The notes under the pieces were generated by a model. It was not told where the DNA came from, did no database searches, and saw nothing but the letters and a program-made list of their open reading frames with translations. Source: Tenodera sinensis (taxonomy: Eukaryota; Arthropoda; Insecta; Mantodea; Mantidae). From it: DNA of 64,000 nucleotides. The stretch covers positions 259,486,647 to 259,550,646 of the forward strand of contig CM060962.1 of NCBI GenBank assembly GCA_030765045.1. The letters run 5' to 3'. Below, piece by piece: positions 15,838 to 27,494 of this stretch (position 1 is the first letter of the stretch; each line of letters begins with the position of its first letter). The position numbers were made by a program, and so were the translations under genes.

Positions 15838-16706
15838 ATTTTTACTTTCTCTACTGATAAGTAGGGGAAGTATTGTATTCCACCCAAAAATTCGATGTCG
15901 AGATTTCACCGGAAATATATGTTTTGAGATCCCATGAATCCAAAAAAGGCATTTTTAGAAAAAGGTCCGTATGTATGTCTGTGTGTCTGCCTGTGTGTCA
16001 GTCAGTCTGTGGATAGCATAACTCAAAAACGAAAAGTCGGTTAAAAAACAAAGTTGGTATTTAAGTTTAATGTCTTTCAAGGATGCGACACGAAGATTTT
16101 TAAGAAAATAGCCTCACCCTAAACTACCCTTTACATGGAAGATTTTTTGAAAATTTTTATTTTCTTGAAAATGGCTCTAACGATTTTGATTAAAATGCCA
16201 TATGTTTGAGATATTTTTATGACAAATGAAATGTATATCTTGAATTTTCTGGCTATAGCCCCTGTAGTCGTATTTACTCTGGACGACTTTTGCATAAACT
16301 ATAAACCGTTAGAGATAGACCAAATCATACTCCACAAAAAATGCAGATCTTGCTAAAATACACAATTTATGTCGGAATAAATTTTCTTGTAGGGTGAACC
16401 ATTTCGGAGATATTCCTTGTTATGTGTGCCAGTTTCGGTAAACTTAAAATTTTCTCCGAAATGGAACATCGTTGTTCATTTTTTATATGTTAAGTGTGCA
16501 AAGAGAACGGAATCTCAAAGCTTTAAAAGATTTGACTATCGCACAAAGCCTACTGCATTCCAATATTCCCCTTGCACCTACAAGGAAATAAGCAGTAAGA
16601 TAATTTGTACAAATGTTTATCTTAACTAACACGAAGAAGATATAGGAATAAGGGTTTGAAAGAATGGTTAGTACAAGACTAGAGAGAGTCATGTGAGTAC
16701 AACACA
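15838..16706 (+). repeat. Family A repeat, best full-length copy (about 0.87 kb)
   Basis: It opens TTTTTACTTTCTCTACT with the partner AGTAGGGGAAGT four bases on, then GTCGAGATTTCACCGGAAAT, the TG-rich site, AAACGAAAAGTCGGTTAAAA, and TGCATAAACTATAAACCGTT. It ends with AGAGAGAGTCATGTGAGTAC. Stops occur in all frames; it carries no gene. Confidence 0.85.
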
Positions 16707-17167
16707 AGATTTTTTTTTATTTCCCGCTACGCCACTGTTATTTTTGAAGAGCTTGCTATAGGAAGAGACTTATTGCATCAACGGTGAGTTTCTAGATTCA
16801 ATTTAAAATATAACTAAATATACGATGTATTTAAATTGATAAATATTGCAAATAAATTGATATAAAACTAATTTTGTATTATATGATTTGGAGCTTTCCT
16901 GGCGACGAACATTGAAGCCCGAGAACATCTTGAATAGTTTTGTATTAATTAATTTAATCTGACGAAACCTTGTATACTTCGTTATATTAACGGTAAATAC
17001 TGAATAAGAGAAACAGATGTTTGGGATGAAGGGTATTTCATGAAAATCTTCGTGTTGCATAGTCAGGATGAGCTAAACAAAGATGCGAAGTGTAAAATTA
17101 TTCCCAACTTTCGCTTTTGGATTCAGAACTCCTAAGCGCCTATGTCCGGTATAATCTCCATGTGGAA

Positions 17168-17512
17168 TTTTGCGTGGCATATAGAGGGACTTTGCCTCTG
17201 GCGCGGAGGACCCGGGTTTGATTCCCGGTACCAGCATGGGGATTTCTCCCCCACTAGGAGGTCTGGCACGGAGTGCACTCAACCCCGTTAGGTCCCGGGA
17301 GAACCAATTGAGGACCTACTTGATGGAAAAGTAGCGGCCCCAGGTCGCGAAGGCAGCAAAACAGGCTGGGAGGGCTCGGGGCGCTGACCACGTCGCACCC
17401 TCCAGTACTGCACCGCACCAATGACGCCCGTAGTGGGTAGAGGTGGGGGACGCAGCAGCTGGGCGGCAAGCCCTGACCCTTCATGGGCTGTTGCGCTAGG
17501 GGTTTAGTTTAT
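17168..17512 (+). mobile_element. tRNA-derived SINE, family S2
   Basis: A degenerate tRNA-like head has B box GGTTTGATTCC. A body rich in GC follows (CACGGAGTGCACTCAACCCC and GTAGCGGCCCCAGGTCGC). The 3' end reads GCTAGGGGTTTAGTT. The same sequence occurs inverted at 62546-62890. No clear flanking duplication was found. Confidence 0.78.
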
Positions 17513-17994
17513 ATAGTGGGACTAACCTACTCTATCAAAGGTGATGTTTGAAGCGCGGTATTTCCTCACTCGTGTTTCGTTTAATGCCTCGCCGTTTAAA
17601 TGCAATTCTGTTTTGCAATTTATTTCCAGTTATGAAGGTTTTCGTCTCGGAAACATAAATCTGAATTGGATTACAACAGTGAGCTTTCATGAAAAGCTAA
17701 TCAGAAGAGTTCTATTCTTTACTGTATTTTGTTTAATAGTCATGTACACCCTTATGACTAAATGACAGCTGGCGGAGGGAGATTTAGCACCTCGGCCGAA
17801 AGGCGATCTTTTGTGCCTATGCCCCTGACGGAGCACCCCCTGGAGAATGGATGAGCTGAAAAGGATTCGAAGGGTGGCCTAAACGTTGCCACGACAGAAG
17901 AGGCGGCAGGATCTCCACAGTTTCCAAGTTAGAAGCACCCCGGCGGAGGCCAGCTTAGCTCCCCTCGCCTCTCAGGCTTGTAGCACCCAATGAA

Positions 17995-18034
17995 ATACTT
18001 TCTCTAGTTACTGTACGCAATAGAGAAAGCAAAA
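17995..18034 (-). repeat. Family A hairpin end only
   Basis: ACTTTCTCTAG...AATAGAGAAAGCAAAAATG is the terminal hairpin without the rest of the repeat. Confidence 0.6.
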
Positions 18035-18166
18035 ATGAATAAGAATTACTGTTTGAAAAAGTATAACAATAACAATAATAGTCCAATGTGTCCCTTGAAG
18101 GTCAAAGACCTCCTGCTAGAGGCTAGCTCTGTTTCACTACTCTGCGTTAGGTTGTGTCTGGTGTTT

Positions 18167-18440
18167 CTATGTCTGGTTTAGGTTGATTTCACTATCACTT
18201 TGAGTCAACTGGGATGTTATTTGTAGGTTGGCACTGTCTTCATTTTGTAGTCGACTTCCTACTATTCTCCATGCTTCTCTGCTTCGTGCTATGCTGGACC
18301 ATTGTTGACCTGCTTGTGTTGTGTAGAAGTCTGCCCACCTCTTTCTTGGTCTGCCTCTGTGTCTCCTGTGCGCGGATTCCACATGGTGGCTTTGTATGTC
18401 CATCTTTCGTCTTTCATCCGCGTGATGTGAAATTCAGACA
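18167..18440 (-). pseudogene. LINE extreme C-terminal relic (RGRPRKRW type)
   Basis: The minus strand contains RGRPRKRWADFYTTQAGQQW followed by SSIARSREAWRIVGS. This is the typical tail after the reverse transcriptase of RTE/BovB-like and related arthropod LINEs (GRPxxRWxDD...AGxxWxxxAxDRxxWR). Just upstream, in another frame, is ERWTYKATMWNPRTG, which belongs to the same motif, so there is a frameshift. It abuts a minus-strand family A copy. Confidence 0.65.
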
Positions 18441-18476
18441 AATAATAGGGAATACCTCGGAAACGGTTAACTGCAC

Positions 18477-18528
<52 letters not shown>

Positions 18529-18908
18529 CTAGGAAATAACATTTGACATAAATTTAGTGTTTTAAAGACGTCTATGTTTTTCTGCAGTAAAGATTTTTCA
18601 ATGTGTTACGGTTTATCAGTTATACAAGGTAATACAAAATGACCAACACTTCTGTAGATATTCCCAGAAAATTTAAGATACACATTTCATTTTTCATGAA
18701 AATATCTTAACTTTAATGAACATAATTAGAGACATTTTTTATAAAAACAAAGTATTCAAAACATTTTTCCACGTAGAGGGGAGTCTGGGGTGGGGAGATT
18801 TTCTTGAAAATCTTTTCACATGCTTGGATAATACTGAACTTAAATACCAAAAATGGTATTTAACCGATCTTTCCTTTTTGTGTAATGCTGTTCACAGATA
18901 CACAGACA

Positions 18909-18942
<34 letters not shown>

Positions 18943-19095
18943 CACACTCCTACACACACGGACCTTTTGGCAAAATGATTTTTTTTGGATATAGAGTCTC
19001 AAAGCTACTTCTACTACAATCTCGGTATTGAATGTTTGTGTGGAATGCGATACCTCTATACCCATTATGCACATGGTAGAGAAAGTGAAATTCCG
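18430..19095 (-). repeat. Family A repeat, minus copy with poly(A) and CT/CA expansions
   Basis: Family blocks are GGTTTATCAGTTATACAAGG, ATTTTCTTGAAAATCTTTTC and TTAACCGATCTTTCCTTTTT. The copy ends with GGTAGAGAAAGTG. A 49-base A run (18478-18526) replaces part of the region after GGTTAACTGCACC, and the TG site has become (CT)n plus CA. Confidence 0.72.
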
Positions 19096-19479
19096 AAGAG
19101 GTTAAATCTGGTGATCACGCTAGTCATGGTTTTGATGCTCCTCTTTCAATCCAGCGATCAGGATACGTTACTCTTTGGAAACCCCTTATTTCAGTGGAAG
19201 AACACAAAGGTGCCCCATTATCTTAAAAACACATTAGCTGGTATGTTGATTAAGAAACTTTTTACAGAAATTCTGCAAACTGCTATTTGTAATTTGTAGC
19301 TCTAATAGCTCTGGTAGTTTCCTGTGCCCAAATATGACTTAAATGTGTTAAACATGTCCGCTCGTGTAAGGAATATCTTCCTTCGTCCATAATATGGTTA
19401 CAGAAAATCTTGGTGGTTGTTATTCAGTGTCATGTCTTGGCAATGAAACCATTTGCGCTCTATGCAATATCGTTCTTTG

Positions 19480-19665
19480 GTTGGTCCAGCAGAGAGTACT
19501 TCACATGCTTTGATATGTTCTTCAGTTATTTCATCTTTGTTGCAAGAACAAAAACTTGCATACAACTAAAAGCATGCATTCTAGTCCATAGATGTGTATT
19601 GCCAGGCAACCGTGGCCTGCAGGTAGTATATAGTTTGCTTCTGCCGCTTTGGGAGGAACTTCTGG
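19480..19665 (-). pseudogene. LINE C-terminal relic with frameshift
   Basis: The minus strand gives LPAGHGCLAIHIYGLECMLL, resembling the TGHDCLAxHLxRxGI motif upstream of the C-terminal zinc-binding region of some insect LINEs. In a shifted frame CNKDEITEEHIKACEVLS follows, matching the C-x2-C...H...C end. One frameshift separates the halves. The domain name rests on motif recall only. Confidence 0.55.
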
Positions 19666-20139
19666 GATTAATTCTGGTTTTTCTATTATATTCTAATTTT
19701 TATTAGTCGCTCTGTGATCTAGTTGTTGAATTTTTGATCATAAATTTAGTTTTAATTAGTGCTTTTATGGATGTGGATGGTAACTGTTTCGTTGTGTTTT
19801 GGATTAAGCGTATTTTCTGTAGTTGCTGTGGTTGCTGAATCATTTGGTGCCATAGTTTAACTTGAGTAGACATCATTTTATATGAATTCATCACATAAAT
19901 AGCGGCTGTAGAACACTAGAATATGACAGACTTTTGACACTTATCTATCTATGCAATAATAAGAAATCATGCCTGATCCATGCATTTATGAAGAAACTGC
20001 TGGATTGTAGTCAGAGTGGAACGGCATCTGGTCCCATCATGAACTCGGGTAAGACGATACACCTGTAATTACTGTTCATATCGAGTTCCAGTAACTGAGG
20101 ACTGGCTTGTATGCTATTGCTCTTGTGTTGTGGATGGAC

Positions 20140-20410
20140 AATAAAATTATAAACACGGTCAAGAACCCACTCTTCAAGAGTCACTGCTCTTGCATTATTT
20201 GGACACCCGAATGATGTGTTTATTTTCGGAAAGTTTCTGTTTCTCCCAGTGGTTGATGTATGGCAGCAAATTTGCTGTGATGAGGCAAATGTCTCCTTCG
20301 ATAAAATTAGGCATAAAATCTCTTACCCTTTTCGCATTTTCCCAAGCAGCACCATAAACGTAATGCATTCTGCTAGTTCTGTGTGCGTAAAGTGAAACAT
20401 TGTTTGAAAA
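20140..20410 (-). pseudogene. DUF4817-type transposase N-terminal relic
   Basis: The minus strand reads in broken frames FTHTELAE, then HYVYGAAWENAKRVRDFMP. This matches the conserved start of arthropod DUF4817/helix-turn-helix transposase-like proteins (ELAxMHYVYGxAxxNAxxAxRLYxxxFP). A further piece, ARAVTLEEWVLDRVYNFIVH, resembles the following linker (RTVRxxxxEExVLxRVExxP). At least two frameshifts are needed. The DDE catalytic part is not found downstream. I recall the family from motif shape, so a profile search is needed to confirm it. Confidence 0.5.
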
Positions 20411-20689
20411 GCCTATAAAACTGAAAGCCCTCCCAGTAAACGGAACCCTTTAGTATTTTAGTATACCCTGATAGATGAAGGTGTCTACTTACACCTCTTT
20501 GCAGTTACCATAGTCACAAAGTGGTGTATTATATGCCATAAAGTAAAATAAGTATTTCGTTTGTTAACGAGGCCTTCAATTGCCAAGATCGTATCAGCGT
20601 CTCTGGTGTACCGGAACTTCATTTCGCAGGAGCTCTTTTGTATACCTGTAAATCTGATGACATGGGCCTATCACATTTAAGCACACCTA

Positions 20690-20782
20690 AGAAACGTCGG
20701 TCTGGACCAAGTTTGAACCCTTGACCTTGAGATCAGTAGGCCACTGCCTAACCAGCTGAGCCATTCAGACTGCAGGCATCTC
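20690..20782 (-). repeat. tRNA-like sequence (SINE or pseudo-tRNA)
   Basis: The minus strand reads TGAATGGCTCAGCTGGTTAG, then CAAGGGTTCAAACTTGG. A and B boxes are recognisable but the anticodon arm is not. Confidence 0.5.
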
Positions 20783-21373
20783 TTACCACTTAAAACCGAA
20801 GATTCACGTTGATGGTGATATAAAATGAGTTAAAACCAGAACACAAGCGATATGCCAAAACACATAGAAAACAAATATGAGTGATATTTCAATACCGGGG
20901 GGGGGGGGGGATGTGTTTCACAGAATTTCATCTAACCCGACGCTATGTTTGAAAAATAAGGAGAACGTTAGTGTCCTCTAGCTCAATAACAAGAGTTTAC
21001 GGGCATACATCCCCTATAAGAAAATATTCAACTAGAAACCTGAGAACACCTCACAATTAATTGGTGTTGTTGTGATTCATCTTTATAGCTGTTTTTAAAG
21101 AATAAACATAGAATAAACGGATTTCAAAAACGTATGATGACATTCAACCCGTTTTGTCTTTGTGGTGTATTTAGCCCCTTAGCTCCATTCTACTTAATTT
21201 ATAAATATCGGCGTTGCTCAACCTTGACCCAGTACGTGAAGATTTTCAATCGCGGCGTGGGCTCGAGCAATGAGGTCCTCTGCTTAGGTTACAGGTGTTC
21301 CATACACCATATTCTTCACACAACTCCACAGGAAATAGCCGAGAGGTGTCAGATCTGGCATACGTTCCATATT

Positions 21374-21610
21374 GTGGCCGAGCGGTTAGCGCGCTCGCCT
21401 ACCACCTAGGCGGCCCGGATTCGATCCCAGGGACCCGCATGTGGTATTCGTGGTGGACGAAGCGGCGTCAGGGCGGGTTTTCTCCGGGTGCTCCGGTTTC
21501 CCCCCGCCATCTCATTCCACCGGTGCTCCATCTTCATTCCATATGTCATCAGTGTCACCGCCTGCGGTGCCGTAGTAGTAAAAGCGGGCGTTAAACACAA
21601 CAACAACAAT
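21374..21610 (+). mobile_element. tRNA-derived SINE, family S1, second copy
   Basis: The plus strand starts GTGGCCGAGCGGTTAGCGCG with A and B boxes (B box GATTCGATCC) and ends in (CAA)n. The body closely matches the copy at 7576-7817. Flanks GTTCCATATT (21364-21373) and GTTCCGTATT (21611-21620) form a target duplication with one mismatch. Confidence 0.88.
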
Positions 21611-23194
21611 GTTCCGTATTAAGACAGTTAAGACAACAAAACAAATCGGAACAAATTGTCACAACCGTTCGTTCTAGAATTCAACGGCCCACAGCGGCTA
21701 AACCGTGCATTTTAGGACAGGTGTCCCTACTTGAACACATATCAGTTTGCCATCCCGCACAACATACTGAGTGTTTTCTGTGACACCTTGTATTGAGTGA
21801 AGTATCCACCGCATTTGTCTTATTTTCTATGTATATAACGACTAATTTCTACTGTTCAGCATTCACAAAGATATAGCAAAGTCTTATTCACGAGCTGTTC
21901 TTCTGTATATCCAGTGTGTTGGCTCTCTAAGACATAGGCTTTATGAGTATGGTTTAGTGTTTTAGTAATTTATGAATCAAAATTACCAGAAATTTCTTAG
22001 CTTTCTTCAGAAAGTATACGACCTTCCAATGGTGAAATTAACCATACCAGGTGAGTCAGCCGCGCCTTATTTTTTTGGAAGGTAGGCCACCCATCTAACG
22101 GCATGTGCACCTTAGTCCAGTTTTGCGCTTACTAAAATGTATTGCTTGACGTTCTTAAAGAGAAGAATGCGCAAAATTGAGAGCAACAGTGGTTTAAGGG
22201 ACAGAACGTACTCCTCGCTAAAGTACACCTCAAAAACATACGACTCATTTACTGAGAGCGAATTCCGGTTTCCAGCCGATTTTACAAACTTTTTATTAGA
22301 GTATACATAGCAACGTAATTCAGTAAACGCCTCGGAAAAAATGGACCTATCATATGAGTACACTAACAACGTCCGCTAAAAAGAAAATGGTCGATTCTTG
22401 TACTTAGAGCAGGGATTGGCTGCTAAAAATGAGAAAAAATTTAGACACGCCTCATCCATCATGGACCCGTACAGTCAAAACGGACATATTATTAAATAAC
22501 AGTTTATTTACATTTTTGCGTGAACTACGCCTCGTGCATCTCAATTAATATGCATAACAGCTTTTGCCATTGAAGTAATAATATTAAAACGCCCAGTAAA
22601 TGATTAAAACTGTTTTAAAAGGCTAAATCAACCACACAAACCTGCGAGGTGGCAATGGCATAGCGCCAGGCATACAAGTCCTACTATTGGACGTCGTACG
22701 TGCTTTTAGGCAAGTCTCGAAATAGCTGAATAGGAATGTGACGGGTCCTCTGCGCTTAACCCCCAATGACACAGATTCGAGTCTCAGCATTGTAAATATA
22801 TTTTTAATGTTCATCAAAACTTGGAAACCGAATTCACAATAATCTAATTATGAAGTCCCTGAGGGTTTAGGACATAATTTAAATAGTTTTTGGTTGTCTG
22901 CATTTTTAATAGCACAATAATTCATTTCGTGCAAAATTGAGTTTAACTTCCATGTTAAACTCTGACAATGTAATTCCCTTGCTTTCTGTGTTTAAATGTG
23001 TATGAATGATCCTTATTTCAATTGCACCTGCCTATTATTGTGTTTAAACAACTACATAATTGTAGTTCACCAATAAAGAAACATCAAACAATGTAATAAA
23101 ACATAAATAAAACAATAAAAATGAATATAACAGTTTTCAGAATAATAGTTTGTAAATTGTGAGGATTGCACGGTATTTAAATAAAAAAAAATTA

Positions 23195-23287
23195 GTACAT
23201 GCAGGTGATTCGAACCACCTTCACAGGAGACAGATTACTTCGGAGTCTTGCGCCCGTTCCAACTGAGCTACCTAGTAACGTGCGAGC
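23195..23287 (-). repeat. tRNA-like sequence (SINE or pseudo-tRNA)
   Basis: The minus strand reads GGTAGCTCAGTTGGAACGGG, then AGGTGGTTCGAATCACCTGC. The D stem and a perfect 5-bp T stem with TTCGAAT loop are visible. The anticodon stem and acceptor pairing fail, so it is not a functional tRNA gene as read. Confidence 0.55.
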
Positions 23288-23572
23288 TAAACATTCCGTT
23301 TAAGATGTAATATTGGACGGTTCCAGTGAACATTTGCAGAAGTGCAAACGTCAGCTGTCTAATTACGAATATATTAAAAAGCGATGTGATAACATCTATA
23401 TTAGTACTAATTTCATCGAGTGTTTAACATCCATGTTAAATACGGGGGTAGAACCTGGTAATGGGGTCGATGTTTTCATGTTGGCGTACAAAATGCGGAT
23501 TGCATAAAACTCGAGAATAAGGGCAGCTGACTCATCTGGTATAACTTCCTTGAGTGGTTTCAGAGATTTAGC

Positions 23573-23646
23573 TAGCTACCTACCTACCTGCCTGCCTGCC
23601 CGTCTGCCCGTCCGCCCGCCCACCTGCCTACCTACCTACCTACCCA
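23573..23646. repeat. TACC/TGCC/CGCC tetranucleotide tract
   Basis: Imperfect pyrimidine-rich tetranucleotide array with CpG-containing variants in the middle. Confidence 0.85.
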
Positions 23647-24280
23647 TCTAGTCACCTACTATTTTCTCTCTTCATAACATTAATATAGATTATGTAAGGG
23701 AGAAAATTTCATAGCGTTCGTGTCAGTGCGAATAGCTTTCAAGAGTTACCCTCAAATAAAGCTAATAATATTTTCCTTTCTTAAAGCTGCTACTAGATTT
23801 GCGGGACATAAAGAGCGTTGACAACCTTTTAATCACAATTCTCGTGACAACATCGTAGGCACCATCAAAGGTTCTTCTTGTGAAAGGTTAGGAAGCTACT
23901 ACAGTAAAGTGATGTATACAAGGTTTGACAGACGCGAGAAACTTTCACTTGCCTCATCCTGGAGCAGTTCCATACACTTGCCTTCTCCTTCAGCTCAATA
24001 CGTAATTGCCTCGAGCACTTTATGTAAAAACGTTTTACTCTTTTTCATGTGACACGTAATCTTCTTATACGTGTGGCTTAAAGGTGATGCAGGCTGCATG
24101 TAATCAGCGCTTCATTAATACTACTGCCCGCATTTGATCCCTAATCTTCAGCTAATCTATTATACATGCTGTATAATTGGCATCGACAAACGTTAGTCTT
24201 GGTTAACTGCCGGAGTTACAGTGCGATAATGCTTATACGTAATGTTTACCAGCAATGATTAATCCAAGCAATGCTAAACC

Positions 24281-24625
24281 TTATTCCAGAACTTAGATTA
24301 CCAAAGGGTGGCTGCCTTGTGACCACCACTGGCAAAACAAAATCTCTGAGCAATTTTTAAAACAAAGTTATTTTAAAATTGGGTGCTACATCCTGTCATG
24401 CTTATAAAGGTGATATTTAACACTTTAATTATTCATTTTTAACTTTTTTCACAATCCTTATTACAGAACTTATACTACAATGGACGTGAGCACCAATGGT
24501 AACAAAATCTCTTAGCAATGTTTAAAGCAAATTTATTTTAAAACTGGGCATTGTATCTTGTTATGTTTATAGAGGTAATGTTTAACATAGTGCAACTATT
24601 CCTCTTTTACTGTTTTACATGAATC
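24281..24625. repeat. Diverged tandem duplication, about 177-bp period
   Basis: TTATTCCAGAACTTAGATTA at 24281 and TTATTACAGAACTTATACTA at 24458 start two units that align through AACAAAATCTCTGAGCAAT and AACAAAATCTCTTAGCAAT. There is no coding signal. Confidence 0.8.
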
Positions 24626-25571
24626 ACATTATACGGATGGGGCAGTAATTAATGCCACCTTGACATTTCATTGTTTCTGAAAAAGACCAACGATGAAAAC
24701 TTTGAAACAATTATGCAGTTCGGTAGTACAAATAGTGATTGACATTAAGTAATAACTGCAGTATTAACTGATCAAAAAATTAAAAGACAGAATTTAAAAA
24801 ATTATAGAAGGTGGGCGTAAAGCACCTCCCCCCCCCCCCCCGCGTGGTAATGCTAAGGTTAAATTATAAGTTTTCATAATTATAAAGTTTGCAGTTATAT
24901 TATCGTAATGATTACCAGTAACATTAGCTGTAACTACTTTTCAATATGAACGATGTCGATATAAGCTTACCTTGTTATTTGTCTCAATCTAAGCAGACGT
25001 TTCGTTGGACTGTCAATACTGTGATTACCTTCACGAAGAACAATTTTATGAAACTTAATTATTAACAAGTCTCACGAAGAATTTAAATCACTCATAGGAA
25101 AAAAGAAGATTAACACAGGATCCACTTTCATTTTAAATTTAAACTTTTCAGTTATTTTATTTAACAATTCTATAGGGTTGTTCCCTACGTGCTTTAGAAT
25201 AATAATTGCAAAATGTATCCCCACTTCCTTATGTATTTCCGCAAAGATATCCATTTTCTACACGGAAGCTAATCTGTATCGAAACCTAAATGTAAACATC
25301 GCGTGATGCAGATGTATAAACGGAAATGCATTATTATTGCCAACTTAAATATTACTGAAGTTCATATTAAACGAAGTTTGAAACAAATCCGTCAAAGGGT
25401 GAAAAAGTAATTGATCACCTACCCTAATTCTGAGTGTAGTATTATAAAGGGGAAATTTTCTATTATAATGTAAAATAGTATGTTTTCCAGACAAATTTGT
25501 ACCAGAGGTTTCGAGTTTAATTTCAACACAAATAATAAGTTTATGCTTTTCTTAGATAAGCATTCCACATT

Positions 25572-25835
25572 AATAACGTCGTCCCTCTTGATCTAAGAGT
25601 AAGCTCTGGTTCCCGAGGTCACAGGTTCAAATGCGATGGAGGGCGATGGATTTTATGGGAGCGGAAAAATGCTTAGCATGAAGGGGCAGTAAAGCGGTTA
25701 GTCCGGTGTCGTAGATTTACTGCACGTAAAAGAACCTCAAGCCCTATAAAGAGGCCTCTGAGCAAAATTAAGCGATCTTTCACACCTAATATAGAATGGA
25801 ATGCTTAGAACCACAACAGTTAAAAGCGTCCATAA
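25572..25835 (+). mobile_element. tRNA-like SINE with conserved central segment
   Basis: A B box ACAGGTTCAAATGC lies near 25620. Downstream is GGTGTCGTAGATTTACTGCA followed by CGTAAAAGAACCTC, a segment I recall from dispersed arthropod SINE-like repeats. The ends are uncertain and no duplication was seen. Confidence 0.5.
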
Positions 25836-25895
25836 ATAAACAGAATTTCAATTTCAGGTCTTAGTAACATTGGAGGAAAGGACGTTGTGTACCTT

Positions 25896-26035
25896 TCATG
25901 CGACTTTCTCTACCCTTCTACAGACTACTCTTATAACATCTTATTATGTCAGCGTCTTGGTAATAAGAATAAACTTTCATTACACATTCGCTATAGACGC
26001 ATATAACAAGAGTACAGTAGGCCAAAGTTAAATTT
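25896..26035 (-). repeat. Family A terminal fragment
   Basis: CATGCGACTTTCTCTACCC and the following 130 bp match the non-hairpin end of the family. Confidence 0.55.
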
Positions 26036-26161
26036 TTAGAATATCTTGTGTGTTGCACTCACACGACTTTCTCTACCCTTGTACTAACCATTCTTACAAA
26101 CTCTTATTCCTATGTCTTCGTCGTGTTAGTTGAGATAAACATTTGTACACATTATCTTATT

Positions 26162-26268
26162 CACAAATAATACAAAGAAATTAGAGACTCACACTTCACT
26201 ATAATAAATTGAGTTACACTCATTGTTATAGTGAAGCGTGAGTCTCTAATTACTTTGTGTTATTTGTG
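26162..26268. repeat. Near-perfect 43-bp hairpin with 21-base loop
   Basis: The arms 26162-26204 and 26226-26268 pair at 40 of 43 positions. The loop contains a further GAGT/ACTC pairing. It lies in the nested insertion of a family A copy and could be a tiny foldback MITE or a small-RNA hairpin. Confidence 0.8.
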
Positions 26269-26343
26269 GATCAATTTGCTTCACTATTAATAGCCTCAGG
26301 TGTGTACATTTAAATTATATAATTGTTTAGTTTTCGTAGGTAT

Positions 26344-26453
26344 TTGAAGACCTGTGAAGCATTAAGATCAGAAGAAACTACAGTTCAAAAGTATTGGAAA
26401 GCACGAATGCTAATGGCTTCATTGCCAGATGCAAGGCACTAGAAAACAACAAC
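26344..26453 (+). mobile_element. 110-bp insert with 13-bp target-site duplication
   Basis: TTTTCGTAGGTAT occurs at 26331-26343 and 26454-26466, flanking a 110-bp segment that ends AGAAAACAACAAC. The A-rich/CAA tail and the duplication suggest retroposition of a short RNA. The source is not recognised. Confidence 0.65.
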
Positions 26454-27204
26454 TTTTCGTAGGTATAAGAGGAATATGGGAATACATTAGGCTTTGAGTG
26501 GTTGTCAAAACTTTTAAAGCTTTGCACGGCTAACATATAAAAAACCGATGTTACATTTGACAAAAGTTTAAGTCTTCCAAAACTGACACAAATAACAAGG
26601 AATGTCTCCAACTACGCTTACTCAAAAAAAAAAAAAAAAAAATGTTTCGGCATAGATTGTGTATTTTAGCAAGGTCTACATTTTTGTACAGTAAGATTTT
26701 GTATATCTCTTATGGTTTAGGAGTTATTCAAGATCATCCAGAGTAAACAGAACTACATGGGCTATAGTCAGAAAATTCAAAATATACATTTGATTTGTTA
26801 TAAAAATATCTCAAACATTGTAATTGAAATCGTTACAGCCATTTTCAATAAAATCAAAATTTTCGAAAAATGTTCCAAGTAAAAGGTAATTTAGGTTGGG
26901 CTATTTTCTTCAAAATCTTCTTGGAGCATCCTTCAGAGACATTAAACTGAAATACCAACTTTGGTTTTTAACCGACTTTTCATTTTTGAGTTATACTGTC
27001 CACAGACCGACAGATAAACATACACACAACACACACATACACACACATACACCCACAGATACACACACACACACAAACATTTTCAGTTTTTATTTTCAGG
27101 AGGCCCCAAAATTATATTTCCGGTGAAATCTCAGCATCGAATTTTTGGGTGGAATACAATATCTACTTCCTCTACTTCCACTAGTAGAGAAAGTAAAAAT
27201 GATA

Positions 27205-27480
27205 CGTTACGTGATGTTTTTGAAATTCCGTGTTTCTTATATGATCACGAGAAAAGCGTATAGCGACTTACCACTTAAGTTAAGTAATACGTTGAAAATG
27301 CAATCCAATAACAAGGAGTATCCTCAAAATGGTTAATGCCTCAAAATTGTAGATGACAAATTGTGCACCTTAACATATCTATAACTATTTTTGCTTAATA
27401 AGATTTTGTGTATCTCTTATAGTTTACCATTTACCTATACAAAAGCTCTTCAGTATGGAGAGGCCTTCAAGAAGTTCCTA
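27205..27480 (-). repeat. Family A fragment, minus strand
   Basis: Blocks GTTTTTGAAATTCCGTGTTT, ATAGTTTACCATTTACC and ACAAGGAGTATCCTCAAAAT correspond to the middle of the family. Confidence 0.55.
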
Positions 27481-27494
27481 TATTCACTATGAGT

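Larger units (their letters stand above)
20783..25571. other. Mostly non-genic stretch
   Basis: Outside SINE S1, the tRNA-like sequence, the TACC tract and the tandem duplication, I see only AT-rich DNA with G and C homopolymers (20897-20909, 24828-24841). No gene was found. Confidence 0.45.
26050..27200 (-). repeat. Family A minus copy carrying nested insertions
   Basis: The copy runs from GTTGCACTCACACGACTTTC to the hairpin end AGTAGAGAAAGTAAAAAT. It is interrupted between about 26172 and 26453 by a hairpin-containing segment and a 110-bp insert with its own flanking duplication. The internal CA site (27015-27075) is imperfect. Confidence 0.78.

Noticed and set aside
21295..21609. Overlapping protein frames on both strands
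   Set aside because: They are explained by the GC-rich body of SINE S1.
23195..23287. Functional tRNA gene
   Set aside because: The T stem and D stem pair, but the anticodon and acceptor stems do not; better read as a SINE head or pseudo-tRNA.
23573..23646. CRISPR-like array
   Set aside because: The periodicity is four bases with no spacers; it is a tetranucleotide microsatellite.
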